Counted from the stretch's first letter, positions 51,060-61,636 are shown. The stretch is 64,000 nucleotides of DNA from Bradyrhizobium sp. CB3481 (GCF_029714305.1 NZ_CP121647.1:1-64000), one strand, 5' to 3'. The notes: a model not told the origin generated them from the sequence alone. Translations and numbers: made by a program.

Positions 51060-52790
51060 TTACTTCTTGACGGCAAACACCCAGACGACGCCGCCCTGCG
51101 GCACGTTGTTCTCGATGCCGACATTGTTCTGGGTCGCGAGCGCATCCTGGATGCGCTGCGCGTCAACGCCCCACCCGGACTGCACAGCGATATATTCTGT
51201 GCCGTCGACCTCGTACGCGATGGGCATACCCATGATGCCGGAGTTGGTCTTCTGCTCCCACAGCAGCTCGCCCGTCTTGGCGTGGAAGGCGCGGAACATC
51301 CGGTCATTGGTGCCGCCGACTAGCACCAGATCGCCGGCGGTCACCGTCACTGAACCGAACAGTTGCGATTTCGGGAAGTTGTGCGACCAGACCTTCTTGC
51401 CGGTCGCCGGATCCCACGCCTGCAACTCGCCGAAATGCGTGGCGCCGGGCCGAACCTTCAGGCCGATATCTTCGGGCTTGGTTCCGAGCCATAGCTGGCC
51501 AGCCACCAGCGGCACCTTCTCGCCGGTGAAGCCGCCGCAGAAATTCTCGTTGGCGGGGACGTAGACGAGCTTGGTGTTCTGGCTGTAGGCCGCCGACGGC
51601 CAGTCCTTGCCGCCCCACAACGAGGGACAGAATTCGACCCGCTTGCCCATGACGGGCTTGTGGGCCGGATCGACGATCGGCTTGCCGGTCTCCGCTTCGA
51701 CGCCTTTCCAGACGTCGGTATGAACGAACGGCCAGCCGGCGACGTAATTGATCTTGTCCGGCTTGCGCTCGAGCACCCAGAAGATCGCATTGCGTCCCGG
51801 ATGGATCAGGCTCTTGAAGGTGCGGCCGTCCCGCTGCAGGTCGACCAGCATTGGCGCATCCACCTCGTCCCAATCCCAGGAATCGTTCGGATGATACTGG
51901 AAGTGGGTTTTGATCTTGCCGTTATCAGGGTCGAGCGCGAGCACTGAGGTCGTGTAGAGGTTGTCACCGGGGTGGCTGTCTCCCGGCCAGGGCGCGGCGT
52001 TGCCGACGCCCCAATAGATCGTCTTCGTCTCGGGATCGTAATTGCCCGTCATCCACGCCGAGCCGCCACCCGATTTCCAGTCGTCACCGGTCCATGTTTC
52101 ATGGCCCGGCTCGCCCGGCCCCGGTATGGTGAAGGTGCGCCAGAGTTCCTTGCCGGTGTCGGCATCGAACGCGACGACATAGCCACGCACGCCCAACTCG
52201 CCGCCCGAACCGCCGACGATCACCTTGCCGTCGACCACCAAAGGCATCAGCGTCAGGTACTGGCCCTTCCTGTAATCCTGAACCTTGGTGTCCCACAGCA
52301 CCTTGCCGGTCTTGGCGTCGAGGGCCACCACATGATCGTCCGTCGTGGCCAGGTACAATTTATCCTGCCACAGCCCGACGCCGCGGTTGGTCGGATGCAA
52401 CTGGAACAGATCGTCCGGGAGCTGCCGCTTGTATCGCCAATACTCATCGCCGGTCTTGGCATTAAGTGCGATCACCTGCCCCATCGGGGTCGTGATGAAC
52501 ATAATGCCATTGTTGACGATCGGCGGCGCTTCATGCCCCTCGACCACGCCGGTCGAGAACGTCCACACCGGCCTCATGTCTTTGACGTTCGAGGTGTTGA
52601 TCTCTTTGAGCGGGCTAAAGCCCTGGCCGTCATAGGTCCGGCGATAGAGCATCCAGTTGCCGGGTTCCGGATTCTTCAGACGATCCGATGTGACCGGACT
52701 GTAGTTCTCGATGGGGCCGGCACTGCAGGCGATTGAGAATAGGCATGTTGACGCGAGCAAGCCCGGCAACAGCCACTGCTTCATGGTCAT
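51060..52790 (-). CDS. PQQ-dependent alcohol dehydrogenase with lanthanide-type signature
   Basis: This 576-residue periplasmic quinoprotein oxidises alcohols with PQQ in an eight-bladed propeller. Several tryptophan-docking repeats are clear (ALDAKTGKVLW, AFDADTGKELW, AWDPATGKKVW, AFHAKTGELLW). Metal ligands match the methanol dehydrogenase family: Glu198 (GGELGVRGY), Asn264 (GVGNAAPW) and catalytic Asp306 in NDSWDWDE. Asp308, two residues on, is the extra ligand of lanthanide enzymes (XoxF, PedH). At the place of the usual vicinal Cys pair before NRG it has FQLHPTNRG. A signal peptide is present; there is no cytochrome domain. It follows the Rieske gene on the same strand after 63 bases. 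Confidence 0.88.
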   Translation of the reverse strand: MTMKQWLLPGLLASTCLFSIACSAGPIENYSPVTSDRLKNPEPGNWMLYRRTYDGQGFSPLKEINTSNVKDMRPVWTFSTGVVEGHEAPPIVNNGIMFITTPMGQVIALNAKTGDEYWRYKRQLPDDLFQLHPTNRGVGLWQDKLYLATTDDHVVALDAKTGKVLWDTKVQDYRKGQYLTLMPLVVDGKVIVGGSGGELGVRGYVVAFDADTGKELWRTFTIPGPGEPGHETWTGDDWKSGGGSAWMTGNYDPETKTIYWGVGNAAPWPGDSHPGDNLYTTSVLALDPDNGKIKTHFQYHPNDSWDWDEVDAPMLVDLQRDGRTFKSLIHPGRNAIFWVLERKPDKINYVAGWPFVHTDVWKGVEAETGKPIVDPAHKPVMGKRVEFCPSLWGGKDWPSAAYSQNTKLVYVPANENFCGGFTGEKVPLVAGQLWLGTKPEDIGLKVRPGATHFGELQAWDPATGKKVWSHNFPKSQLFGSVTVTAGDLVLVGGTNDRMFRAFHAKTGELLWEQKTNSGIMGMPIAYEVDGTEYIAVQSGWGVDAQRIQDALATQNNVGIENNVPQGGVVWVFAVKK

Positions 52791-52853
52791 GGACGCTCTC
52801 TCCCTGTTTGTTTTTCTTCACTTTTGTCGTTGAGCGGCATCTGCCGGCTGACA

Positions 52854-53447
52854 TCATCCTCCCTGCTGTGCGCCGATCTTTCCGATGAATGGTCCGGCAA
52901 TGGTGAGCGAACCGTCAGCGATTACGAGCGGCAGCGCGGCGAGGCGCCGGGGCGCCGGTCCAAACACCACTTGCGCGCCCTGCCGGGGATCGAACTCGGA
53001 ATTGTGGCACATGCATTTGAGAACTTCTTTGTCGCCCTGCGCCGCTTTCATCCAGGCCGTGATCGGGCACCCGGCATGAGAGCAAATCGCCGAATACGCA
53101 ACGATGCCGTCGGCCGAGCGCGGGCGCGTGTCGTCGTCAAGTTCCGCAGGATCAAGCTTGACGATCACCACCTCGTTCAGCCGCGAAGCTTTGCGCACCA
53201 CCGAGGTCTTGGGGTCCTTGGGCCAGGCGCGCACGGGCGGGCCGCCCGGTTTCAGGTCATCCGGTTTGATTACCTCACCTTCGTGATCGCCCTCGGCAAA
53301 AACCAGGACGTCGGCTTTTTGCGGCCGCAGATCACTTCCAGGGGGATCTTCCTCGGCGCCGGCCGATCGCAGTGCAGATGCGTGCACCGCAGTAGCGAGG
53401 GCGGTCAGGATAATCGTGCGCCGTGTCTTGTTGGAAGGCGATGACAT
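52854..53447 (-). CDS. Rieske [2Fe-2S] protein
   Basis: This 197-residue protein has the full Rieske set: Cys122, His124 and Cys127 in CSHAGC, and Cys145, Cys147, His148 in CMCHNS. Cys122, His124, Cys145 and His148 bind the cluster and Cys127-Cys147 form the disulfide. The N-terminus NKTRRTIILTALATA has an RR pair and a hydrophobic stretch, fitting Tat export with or without a membrane anchor. It resembles the bc1 Rieske subunit but stands alone without cytochrome b or c1. It lies upstream of the PQQ dehydrogenase and may take its electrons. The ATG at 53447 is used; the frame is open further. Confidence 0.88.
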   Translation of the reverse strand: MSSPSNKTRRTIILTALATAVHASALRSAGAEEDPPGSDLRPQKADVLVFAEGDHEGEVIKPDDLKPGGPPVRAWPKDPKTSVVRKASRLNEVVIVKLDPAELDDDTRPRSADGIVAYSAICSHAGCPITAWMKAAQGDKEVLKCMCHNSEFDPRQGAQVVFGPAPRRLAALPLVIADGSLTIAGPFIGKIGAQQGG

Positions 53448-53859
53448 TTCCGTCTCGCTTTCTGCACTGATGCCATTGCGGTGGCGATTGCGCGAACAGC
53501 TAACAAACTGAAGGGCTGAACCCGGCCAAAAAGAGGCGACGGGCAAGTTTGTCCCACGCAACCGCCAACTTTTTTCAACGCGGCTGATTTCATCTACGCA
53601 CTTGCAGCATGCCGCGTTCGCTTCACCGTATGCGTGATGCAAGACGCCAGATCGCAAGTCGAGCTTGTTCTGCTCGAATCATGCGGAGAAGAGAACGCTC
53701 TATAGCTGCATAGTTCCTGCAGGCGCCGCGGAAAGCGTTTGCCGTTTCCCCGGGGGTAATGCCGAGCTCCAGATTCGCCTGCCGTTATTGCGAAGAACGC
53801 AAGCAATGAAGCGTTATTCCACGCCGGAGCCCAACGACTGGCGTAGCTGAAGGCAATGA
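53448..53859. other. Gene-free stretch
   Basis: These 412 bases hold no convincing gene. They include the upstream region of the Rieske-PQQ dehydrogenase unit and the 3' side of a small membrane gene. Base composition is more AT-rich than the neighbours. No clear promoter, palindrome or known riboswitch was recognised. Confidence 0.5.
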
Positions 53860-54171
53860 CTAGTCACCGCTCCGCGTACCGACTTCGTGGGAAATCAGAC
53901 CGAGAAGAATCCAGCCCAAGTAGCAGACCCCTGCGAGGGACGTTACGAAAACAAAGACGAACAGGCCGCCTTCTTCCCGGTACGTAACCCAATGAAGCGG
54001 CGTGAGCCTTCCGGCGTAGAACACCTTCTCCGCGAAGATAGCGGATAATACTTCGGCGAGAAGGAGCAGCCACAATGCGCCGATCGGCGCCAATAACGCG
54101 AAAGACTTGAGCGCGCGCGTCCCCGCGCTGGTTTTGAGTGTGATCCTGACATCTCGGTCTGGCATGGCCAT
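53860..54171 (-). CDS. Small two-helix membrane protein of unknown function
   Basis: A 103-residue protein with two hydrophobic segments (about 24-46, with LWLLLLAEVLSAIF, and about 70-92, with GVCYLGWILLGLI) and a basic N-terminus. I recognise no family. ATG 54171 and ATG 54165 are both possible; the ribosome binding site is weak. It lies 29 bases after the DUF2336 gene on the same strand and may share its transcript. Confidence 0.6.
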   Translation of the reverse strand: MAMPDRDVRITLKTSAGTRALKSFALLAPIGALWLLLLAEVLSAIFAEKVFYAGRLTPLHWVTYREEGGLFVFVFVTSLAGVCYLGWILLGLISHEVGTRSGD

Positions 54172-54200
54172 CGCTCACGAGAGGGCTTAAAGCCACGTCG

Positions 54201-55271
54201 CTACCGCGTCTTCCAGAACGCCAGGACGCGCTGGGCGGTCGAGGGCATCAGGCGCATATAGTTCAGCCGCGCGTCTTCGATGTCGGTCGGAGACGCCGTC
54301 CGGCTCGGGCCGAGCCGAAGCAGAATCAGTGCGCGCACTGTCGCCCATTCGAGATCGATGGATTTGCCGGCGATCAGGATCGGATCGTAGCGTTCGCCGC
54401 TGATCAGGCGGTGCAGCGTTTCGATCTTGACGCCGGTCATCGCCGACAGCGCGGCGATCGCTTCCTCGTATTTGAACACCCTGGCGAAGTTGAGCAACGC
54501 GCCTTCGCCAAGCGCGCCTTCGCGGTGAAGCTTGATCACCGTCCGCTGCGCCGACGAGAAGTCGCGCCGTTCCTCGCGCTCGGATGGGGTCTCGATGATG
54601 GTCATCGCCTGCTTGATCTCGGCCTGCCGTTCGGGCTTGACGACCTGGAACAGGCGGCGGCGGATGACGTCGATGGAGCCGGAGAGCAGTTCCCTCAAGT
54701 GATCGGGCGAGAGGTCGTCGCGCTGGCCGAGCCGGATCGTCAGCACGCCGTCCTGGCCGGCCCGCTTGATCAGCGTCGAATAACTGCTTGTCGAGAAGGC
54801 CGCGCCGGCATTGCCCGCCGCGCGCCGGATGACATCGCGGTCGCCGCGGGCGACCATGACGTCGGTGAGCTCGGTCGACAGCGTCGGCCGTTCCGCCATC
54901 GCCAGCAGATGGCCCTGCCCCTTTTCGGAGGCGATTTCGATCAGCGTCTTTTCGTCGATCAGTGGCGAGCGGCGCAGCAGCGGCCCGGCGATGGCGATTT
55001 CATCGTCATGGGCGAGCTGGCCGACCAGGCCGCGCGGCGCGTTGTCCAGCAGCGACAGGCGCTCCGCCAGTTGGGCGCGCTCTTCGAGTTCGGCATGGGG
55101 GACGAGGCTGGTCAGAACGCCGTCGAACAGTTCGACATGGTCGGACCGGAAGTTCGCTGCGTTCTGCAGGAAAAGCTCGCTGACACGGCGCGCGGCATCG
55201 GCGCGGCGTTTCGGATCGCCGCGACTGACGATGTCGTCGAGTTCCGGGATCAGCGATGGTGAACCAGTCAT
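54201..55271 (-). CDS. DUF2336 family protein
   Basis: A 356-residue helical protein of the DUF2336 family, found in alphaproteobacteria. The pattern of repeated helical pairs (RADAARRVSELFLQNA, ERAQLAERLSLLDNAP) suggests a HEAT-like solenoid. The function is unknown; it has no membrane segments. The ATG at 55271 is preferred to a GTG at 55280. It is divergent from the rimP operon, with a 340-bp shared gap. Confidence 0.88.
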   Translation of the reverse strand: MTGSPSLIPELDDIVSRGDPKRRADAARRVSELFLQNAANFRSDHVELFDGVLTSLVPHAELEERAQLAERLSLLDNAPRGLVGQLAHDDEIAIAGPLLRRSPLIDEKTLIEIASEKGQGHLLAMAERPTLSTELTDVMVARGDRDVIRRAAGNAGAAFSTSSYSTLIKRAGQDGVLTIRLGQRDDLSPDHLRELLSGSIDVIRRRLFQVVKPERQAEIKQAMTIIETPSEREERRDFSSAQRTVIKLHREGALGEGALLNFARVFKYEEAIAALSAMTGVKIETLHRLISGERYDPILIAGKSIDLEWATVRALILLRLGPSRTASPTDIEDARLNYMRLMPSTAQRVLAFWKTR

Positions 55272-55399
55272 AAACCCCACCCAAACCGGCCGAATTGGCT
55301 GGTTTTTCGGGCAATCTAGGCACCGTCTATGAATGAAGGGTTAGACGGTGTCCGCACTCGCAAAGCGTGGCAAAATCGATCTTAACGGAATCGCGGGCC

Positions 55400-55428
55400 T
55401 TGTCGGATTGCGGAAAAACCGCTATATC
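55400..55428 (+). promoter_or_regulatory. Probable promoter of the rimP-nusA-infB operon
   Basis: TTGTCG (55400-55405) and TATATC (55423-55428) are 17 bases apart, a good match to an alphaproteobacterial sigma-70 promoter. Transcription would start near 55435, about 30 bases before the terminator hairpin and 175 bases before rimP. Confidence 0.55.
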
Positions 55429-55464
55429 CGCGGCAACTTATGGTTCTCATACGATCGCGTATTG

Positions 55465-55496
55465 AGAGTGGGCCCCCCGGGACCCGCTCTTTTTTA
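55465..55496 (+). terminator. Intrinsic terminator inside the rimP leader
   Basis: AGAGTGGG (55465-55472) pairs with CCCGCTCT (55483-55490, one G-T pair) around a C-rich loop and is followed by TTTTT. A second hairpin just before it (TCTCATACG at 55445-55453 with CGTATTGAGA at 55458-55467) uses bases that overlap the terminator's left arm, so the two cannot form together. This is the layout of an attenuator. The NusA operon of Escherichia coli is controlled at its leader by NusA; whether the same holds here is an inference. Confidence 0.65.
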
Positions 55497-55611
55497 TTAC
55501 CTGAACCTGCCCTGCCCAGAACGGGCGCGAGGGGCGGTTTGGGGAACCGGCCGGACACCCGGTTAAGGCCCGGCCTAAACCCATGCAAGTAAGACGCTTT
55601 TGACCCTGGAC

Positions 55612-56376
55612 ATGACCGATCCAACAGCTGGTTCCGTGGATGCCGAACTGCTCGCCGAGCCCCGTCTCGTCGTCGAGCCGGGCGTGGCGGCGCGGGTATC
55701 GGCTGTCGCCGGTCCGGTGCTGCAGGGAATGGGCTACCGGCTGGTCCGGATCAGGATATCGGGCGAGGCCGGCTGCACCGTGCAGATCATGGCCGAGCGG
55801 CCTGACGGATCGATGCAGATCGAGGATTGCGAGGCGATCTCGCGGGCGCTGTCGCCGGTGCTCGACGTCGCCGACCCGATCGACCGTGCCTACCGGCTGG
55901 AGATATCCTCGCCGGGCATCGACCGTCCGCTGGTGCGCCGTTCCGACTTCGAGCGCTTCAACGGCCATCTCGTGAAGATCGAAATGGCCGTCGCCCATCA
56001 GGGCCGCAAGCGTTTCCGTGGTACGCTGGCCGGCGTCGAAGGCGACACCGTGCGGCTACATCGGGATGACACACGCGCGGACGAAGATGCCGACGTGCTT
56101 CTGGTGATGGAAGACATCGCCGAGGCGCGCCTTGTTCTGACCGACGAATTGATTGCGGAATCGATGCGCCGCGGCAAGCAGGCCGAGCGCGAATTGAAGC
56201 AGAATCTCGGCCTGGCGCCGCCGTCTCCGCCGCACGCGAAGAAGAGCGACCCAGCCAAAAGCAACAAACCGAAGTCGAAGTCCGGCAAGAAGCCGGCTCC
56301 GACCAACACCAAGAAACACCGCCTCGCCGCAGAAAGGCTGCGCAGAGGCGACATCGATCCTACCGAAGGAGACTAG
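55612..56376 (+). CDS. rimP: Ribosome maturation factor RimP
   Basis: This 254-residue protein helps 30S subunit maturation. The RimP N and C domains ([19 protein letters not shown] near 100-118) are clear. A Lys-rich C-terminal tail of about 60 residues ([19 protein letters not shown]) is extra compared with gamma-proteobacterial RimP and common in rhizobia. The ATG at 55612 is used; a TTG at 55600 is in frame. It begins the rimP-nusA-ylxR-infB-rbfA-truB-rpsO-pnp run. Confidence 0.94.
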   Translation: MTDPTAGSVDAELLAEPRLVVEPGVAARVSAVAGPVLQGMGYRLVRIRISGEAGCTVQIMAERPDGSMQIEDCEAISRALSPVLDVADPIDRAYRLEISSPGIDRPLVRRSDFERFNGHLVKIEMAVAHQGRKRFRGTLAGVEGDTVRLHRDDTRADEDADVLLVMEDIAEARLVLTDELIAESMRRGKQAERELKQNLGLAPPSPPHAKKSDPAKSNKPKSKSGKKPAPTNTKKHRLAAERLRRGDIDPTEGD

Positions 56377-56379
56377 GCC

Positions 56380-57990
56380 ATGGCAGTCAGTGCCAACAAA
56401 CTCGAACTGCTGCAGATCGCAGACGCGGTCGCCCGCGAAAAGTCGATCGACCGCGGGATCGTGATCGCTGCGATGGAAGACGCCATCGCCAAGGCGGCCC
56501 GCGCCCGGTACGGCAGCGAGACCGACGTTCACGCCGAAATCGACGCCAAGAAGGGTGAGCTGCGGCTGTCGCGCCACATGCTGGTCGTCGACCAGGTCGA
56601 GAACTCGGCGAACCAGATTTCGCTGGCGGACGCGCAGCGCGCCAACCCCGGCGCCCAGGTCGGCGACACCATCGCCGACACGCTGCCGCCGCTGGAATAT
56701 GGCCGCATCGCCGCGCAATCCGCCAAGCAGGTGATCGTGCAGAAGGTGCGCGAGGCCGAGCGCGACCGGCAGTACCAGGAATTCAAGGACCGCATCGGCG
56801 ACATCGTCAACGGCGTCGTCAAGCGCGTCGAATATGGCAGCGTGATCGTCGATCTCGGCCGCGGCGAGGCCATCATCCGCCGCGACGAAATGCTGCCGCG
56901 CGAAGTGTTCCGCAACGGCGACCGCGTCCGTGCCTATATCTTCGACGTCCGCCGGGAGACCCGCGGACCGCAGATCTTCCTCTCCCGCACCCATCCGCAG
57001 TTCATGGCCAAACTGTTCGCGCAGGAAGTGCCCGAGATCTATGACGGCATCGTCGAAATCAAGGCGGTCGCCCGCGATCCCGGCTCGCGCGCGAAAATCG
57101 GCGTGATTTCCCGGGATTCCTCGGTGGATCCGGTCGGCGCCTGCGTCGGCATGCGCGGCTCACGCGTGCAGGCGGTCGTGAACGAGCTGCAGGGCGAGAA
57201 GATCGACATCATTCCGTGGTCGCCTGATATCGCGACCTTCGTCGTCAACGCGCTGGCGCCGGCCGAAGTCGCCAAGGTCGTGATCGACGAAGACCGCGAG
57301 CGCATCGAGGTCGTCGTTCCCGACACCAACAATCAGCTCTCGCTGGCGATCGGCCGCCGCGGCCAGAACGTGCGCCTCGCCTCGCAGCTCACCGGCTGGG
57401 ATATCGACATCCTGACCGAGCAGGAAGAATCCGAGCGGCGCCAGGCCGACTTCGAGAATTCGACGCGCGTCTTCATGGAAGCGCTGAACGTCGACGAGGT
57501 GGTCGGTCAATTGCTGGCGTCGGAAGGTTTTACCTCGGTCGAGGAGCTGGCACTGGTCGACGTCAAGGAGTTGGCCGGCATCGAGGGCTTTGACGAGGAA
57601 ACCGCCAACGAGCTGCAGAGCCGGGCGAGGGAATATCTGGAACAGCTCGAAACAGAGCTGGAAAACAAGCGCAAGGAGCTTGGCGTGGAAGATGCGATGA
57701 AGAAGGTCCCCGGCGTGACCTCGAAGATGCTGGTGAAGTTCGGCGAGAACGACATCAAGACGGTCGAGGATTTGGCGGGCTGCGCCACCGACGATCTGGT
57801 CGGCTGGACCGAGCGCAAGGAAGGCAGCGAGCCGACCAAGCACGCCGGCATCCTCGACGCCAACGAGATCTCGCGCGACGACGCCGAGCGCATGATCATG
57901 CAGGCCCGCGTCATCGCCGGCTGGATCACCGAGGCCGAGCTCGCCAAGCAGACCGAGGCGGCGGAAGCCACCGAAGACCAGACGGCGTAA
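56380..57990 (+). CDS. nusA: Transcription termination/antitermination protein NusA
   Basis: This 536-residue protein binds RNA polymerase and nascent RNA. The N-terminal domain, S1 domain ([20 protein letters not shown] near 148-167), KH1 and KH2 domains ([28 protein letters not shown]) and two C-terminal helix-hairpin-helix repeats are present in order. It starts three bases after rimP with GAAGGAGA before the ATG. Confidence 0.97.
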   Translation: MAVSANKLELLQIADAVAREKSIDRGIVIAAMEDAIAKAARARYGSETDVHAEIDAKKGELRLSRHMLVVDQVENSANQISLADAQRANPGAQVGDTIADTLPPLEYGRIAAQSAKQVIVQKVREAERDRQYQEFKDRIGDIVNGVVKRVEYGSVIVDLGRGEAIIRRDEMLPREVFRNGDRVRAYIFDVRRETRGPQIFLSRTHPQFMAKLFAQEVPEIYDGIVEIKAVARDPGSRAKIGVISRDSSVDPVGACVGMRGSRVQAVVNELQGEKIDIIPWSPDIATFVVNALAPAEVAKVVIDEDRERIEVVVPDTNNQLSLAIGRRGQNVRLASQLTGWDIDILTEQEESERRQADFENSTRVFMEALNVDEVVGQLLASEGFTSVEELALVDVKELAGIEGFDEETANELQSRAREYLEQLETELENKRKELGVEDAMKKVPGVTSKMLVKFGENDIKTVEDLAGCATDDLVGWTERKEGSEPTKHAGILDANEISRDDAERMIMQARVIAGWITEAELAKQTEAAEATEDQTA

Positions 57991-58065
57991 TGCGGGTGTT
58001 ACGCACCGCCGGATATCTTTTCTGCGCGCAGCCCGTGCGCAGATGACAGGAGCCGTCAAACAGGC

Positions 58066-58746
58066 ATGCTCGCTTTGGCTGACCCCGATCTCGACCATGG
58101 GCCGCGGACCGACAAGTCCGCGACCATGCGGATGTGCGCGGTCAGCCGGCAGGTGCGCCCGATTGACGAGCTGATCCGCTTTGTGGTCGCCCCGTCGGGC
58201 GACGTCGTTCCCGATTTGAAACGGAAATTGCCCGGCCGCGGCCTGTGGGTCGGCGCCTCGCGCCGCACCATTGCAGAAGCGGTCAAGCGTCACCAATTTA
58301 GCCGTGGGTTCAAGCGCGACGTCCGGGTTGCGGCCACCCTTCCCGCCGATACCGAGGCCCTGCTGGAACGAAGCTGTGTCGAGGCGCTGGCCATGGCCGC
58401 CAAGGCCGGCCAGGTGATTTCCGGCTATGCCAAGGTCGAGGGCCTGCTCGAACAGGGCAGGGCCGGAGCCCTGATCCACGCTTCGGACGGGGCGGCCGAC
58501 GGAATCCGCAAATTGGACGCGATCGCCGGGCAAAGGAGCCGAAATATCGGCGATTCGCGCGATTTGCCGATTGTCACTGCTTTAACCTCGGCACAATTGG
58601 ATTTGGCACTGGGCCGGTCAAATGTGATACATGCTGCGCTGCTCGCGGGCCCGGCGAGCAAAACGTTCCTGTCGCGCTGCCAGATCCTGGTTCGATACCG
58701 GATGGACGATGACGACGGGACCGGGGATGGCGGCCAGAAATTCTGA
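58066..58746 (+). CDS. YlxR/L7Ae-type RNA-binding protein
   Basis: This 226-residue protein joins an N-terminal YlxR (DUF448) domain (about 18-95; MRMCAVSRQVRPIDELIRF and GRGLWV) to a C-terminal L7Ae-like domain (about 100-190; AGQVISGYAKVEGLL, ALIHASDGA). Both bind RNA. The gene lies between nusA and infB as in most alphaproteobacteria. The last 20 residues are acidic and low complexity. Confidence 0.92.
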   Translation: MLALADPDLDHGPRTDKSATMRMCAVSRQVRPIDELIRFVVAPSGDVVPDLKRKLPGRGLWVGASRRTIAEAVKRHQFSRGFKRDVRVAATLPADTEALLERSCVEALAMAAKAGQVISGYAKVEGLLEQGRAGALIHASDGAADGIRKLDAIAGQRSRNIGDSRDLPIVTALTSAQLDLALGRSNVIHAALLAGPASKTFLSRCQILVRYRMDDDDGTGDGGQKF

Positions 58747-58820
58747 CGACGATCGGTTCCGAAGACCTGCTGTAATGACGGCGCGGAAGCGCACAACGCT
58801 AACGAGATTAGGACTGCTGA

Positions 58821-61481
58821 ATGGTTGATACCAAAACGCCTGGCGACAAGACTTTGAGTGTCCCGACCAAGACCTTGACGCTGAAGCCGCGGGTCGAGAC
58901 GGGCACCGTGCGCCAGAGCTTCAGCCATGGCCGGACCAAGCAGGTCGTGGTCGAAAAGCGCGGCAAGCGCCGCGTCGGCGGTGATGCGCCGGCGACTGAG
59001 ACGCACGCGCCCGAGCCGGTGGCCGCCAAAGCGGCGCCCGCGGCGAAGGCACCGCTGTCCCGTCCCGGGGCAGCGCCGGCAGGTGCACGCGGCGGCTCCG
59101 GCGTCGTGCTGCGCACGCTGACCGAGGACGAGCGCTCCGCCCGCGCCAGCGCGCTGGCCGATGCCAAGGTGCGCGAAGTCGAGGAACGGCGGCAAGCCGA
59201 GGAAGAAGCCAAGCGCCGCGCCATCCGTGAAAGCGCCGAGAAGGCCGAGCGCGAGGCCGCCGAGGCCCGCCGCAAGGCCGAGGAAGAACGACACCGTCAG
59301 GAAGAAGAAGCCAAGCGTAAGGCCGAAGGCGAGGCCAAGAAGCGGTTCGGCGAAGGTGAAGCCAAGCCTGCCGCGGCGGCACCGGCGGCAGCCCCCGCCG
59401 CGACCGCCCGTCCGGCCACGACGCGCCCGGCAACCACCCGTCCGGCCGCCGCGACGCCCGCTGCTCGCACGCCGGTCGCAGCCGACGGTTCCGATGAGGA
59501 CGAAGGTCCGCGCCAGATCAGGCGCGGTCCCGGCGGCGCCATGCGTCCCGTCGCGGCCCCCAAGACCACCCACAAGCCCGGGCCGCAGAAGGAGCGCGGC
59601 CGCCTGACCGTCGTCACCGCGCTCAATGACGATGTTCGCGAGCGTTCGATCGCCTCGTTCCGCCGCCGCACCCAGCGCCTCAAGGGCCACGCCTCGAACG
59701 AGCCGAAGGAAAAGCTGGTCCGTGAGGTCACGATTCCGGAGGCGATCACGATCCAGGAACTCGCCAACCGCATGTCGGAGCGCGCGGTCGACGTCATCCG
59801 CCTGTTGATGAAGCAGGGCGCGATGCACAAGATCACCGACGTGATCGACGCCGACACCGCGCAGCTGATTGCCGAGGAACTGGGCCACAGCGTCAAGCGC
59901 GTTGCTGCGTCCGACGTTGAAGAGGGCCTGTTCGACGTCGTCGACGATTCCACCGACACCGAGACGCGCTCGCCTGTCGTCACCGTGATGGGCCACGTCG
60001 ACCACGGCAAGACCTCGCTGCTCGACGCGCTGCGCCACGCCAACGTGGTATCGGGCGAAGCCGGCGGCATCACCCAGCATATCGGCGCCTATCAGGTGAC
60101 CTCGCCGGAAAGCGGCAAGAAGATCACCTTCATCGACACGCCCGGCCACGCTGCGTTCACCGCGATGCGCGCCCGCGGCGCCAAGGTCACCGACATCGTG
60201 ATCCTGGTGGTTGCGGCCGACGACGGCGTCATGCCGCAGACGATCGAAGCGATCAACCACGCCAAGGCGGCCAAGGTGCCGATGATCGTGGCGATCAACA
60301 AAATCGACAAGCCCGACGCCAAGCCGGAGCGCGTGCGCACCGAGCTGCTGCAGCATGAGGTGCAGGTCGAATCGTTCGGCGGTGAAGTCGTCGACGTCGA
60401 GGTATCCGCCAAGAACAAGACCAATCTCGACAAGCTGCTCGAGATGATCGCATTGCAGGCCGAGCTGCTCGAATTGAAGACCAATTCGGAACGGCCGGCC
60501 GAAGGCACCGTGATCGAAGCCAAGCTCGATCGTGGCCGCGGTCCGGTGGCGACCGTGCTGGTGCAGCGCGGCACGCTCCGCGTCGGCGACATCATCGTGG
60601 CCGGCGCCGAAATGGGCCGCGTCCGCGCGCTGATCTCGGACCAGGGTGACAATCTCGACGAGGCCGGACCTTCGGTGCCGGTGGAAGTGCTCGGCTTCAA
60701 CGGGCCGCCGGAAGCCGGCGATCGCCTTGCTGTCGTCGAGAACGAAGCCCGCGCCCGCCAGGTCACGAGCTATCGCGCCCACCAGAAGCGCGAGAATGCG
60801 GCCGCGTCGATCTCCGGCATGCGCGGCTCGCTCGAACAGATGATGTCGCAGCTCAAGACGGCGGGCCGCAAGGAATTCCCGCTGATCGTGAAGGCCGACG
60901 TGCAGGGCTCGCTCGAAGCAATTCTGGGTTCGCTGGAAAAGCTCGGCACCGAGGAAGTCGCCGCGCGCATCCTGCATGCGGGCGTCGGCGGCATCTCCGA
61001 ATCCGACGTCACGCTGGCGGAAGGTTTTAACGCCGCCATCATCGGATTCAGCGTTCGTGCCAACAAGGAAGCCGCGGCGGCCGCCAAGCGCAACGGCATC
61101 GAGATCCGCTACTACAACATCATCTACGATCTCGTCGACGACATCAAAAAGGCGATGTCCGGCCTGCTCGCGCCGACGCTGCGCGAAACCATGCTCGGCA
61201 ACGCCCAGATCCTGGAAGTGTTCAACATTTCCAAGGTCGGCAAGGTCGCCGGCTGCCGCGTCACCGACGGCACCGTGGAGCGCGGCGCCAATGTGCGCCT
61301 GATCCGCGACAACGTCGTCGTGCACGAAGGCAAGCTGTCGACCCTGAAGCGCTTCAAGGACGAAGTGAAGGAAGTGCAATCCGGCCAGGAATGCGGCATG
61401 GCGTTCGAGAACTACGGCGACATGCGTGTCGGCGACGTGATCGAGTGCTACCGTATCGAGACGATCCAGCGCTCTCTGTAA
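58821..61481 (+). CDS. infB: Translation initiation factor IF-2
   Basis: This 886-residue GTPase brings initiator tRNA to the 30S subunit. After an N-terminal IF2 helical segment there is a long charged, Ala/Pro-rich region (about 110-240), then the IF2 N domain and the GTPase with G1 [12 protein letters not shown] (about 391), G3 DTPGH and G4 NKID, and domains II-IV. Length and layout are normal for rhizobia. Confidence 0.98.
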   Translation: MVDTKTPGDKTLSVPTKTLTLKPRVETGTVRQSFSHGRTKQVVVEKRGKRRVGGDAPATETHAPEPVAAKAAPAAKAPLSRPGAAPAGARGGSGVVLRTLTEDERSARASALADAKVREVEERRQAEEEAKRRAIRESAEKAEREAAEARRKAEEERHRQEEEAKRKAEGEAKKRFGEGEAKPAAAAPAAAPAATARPATTRPATTRPAAATPAARTPVAADGSDEDEGPRQIRRGPGGAMRPVAAPKTTHKPGPQKERGRLTVVTALNDDVRERSIASFRRRTQRLKGHASNEPKEKLVREVTIPEAITIQELANRMSERAVDVIRLLMKQGAMHKITDVIDADTAQLIAEELGHSVKRVAASDVEEGLFDVVDDSTDTETRSPVVTVMGHVDHGKTSLLDALRHANVVSGEAGGITQHIGAYQVTSPESGKKITFIDTPGHAAFTAMRARGAKVTDIVILVVAADDGVMPQTIEAINHAKAAKVPMIVAINKIDKPDAKPERVRTELLQHEVQVESFGGEVVDVEVSAKNKTNLDKLLEMIALQAELLELKTNSERPAEGTVIEAKLDRGRGPVATVLVQRGTLRVGDIIVAGAEMGRVRALISDQGDNLDEAGPSVPVEVLGFNGPPEAGDRLAVVENEARARQVTSYRAHQKRENAAASISGMRGSLEQMMSQLKTAGRKEFPLIVKADVQGSLEAILGSLEKLGTEEVAARILHAGVGGISESDVTLAEGFNAAIIGFSVRANKEAAAAAKRNGIEIRYYNIIYDLVDDIKKAMSGLLAPTLRETMLGNAQILEVFNISKVGKVAGCRVTDGTVERGANVRLIRDNVVVHEGKLSTLKRFKDEVKEVQSGQECGMAFENYGDMRVGDVIECYRIETIQRSL

Positions 61482-61534
61482 GTCCAAATCTTGCGAAGAG
61501 CCTGGAATTTTACCGACTGAAGTGTGTGTGCGTC

Positions 61535-61560
61535 GTGGCCGGACCTGTTCCGGCCATCCA
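61535..61560. repeat. GGCCGGA hairpin between infB and rbfA
   Basis: TGGCCGGA (61536-61543) and TCCGGCCA (61549-61556) form a hairpin followed by TCCACGTGCTGATC. Repeats of the form TGGCCGGGNNNNNCCCGGCCATCCACG are common between Bradyrhizobium genes. No T-run follows. Confidence 0.6.
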
Positions 61561-61636
61561 CGTGCTGATCCTGATTGAAGCAAGCAAGCCGTGATGCCTG
61601 CGATACGCGCGGGCCTGACGGCTTTGAGAGACATTA

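Noticed and set aside
53594..53850. Short frames in the gap before the Rieske gene
   Set aside because: No ribosome binding site and no protein-like composition on either strand.
58425..61634. Minus-strand open frame of 1069 codons over infB
   Set aside because: A shadow of infB codon bias (Ala, Asp, Gly, His, Arg rich); no start site, domain or conservation signal.
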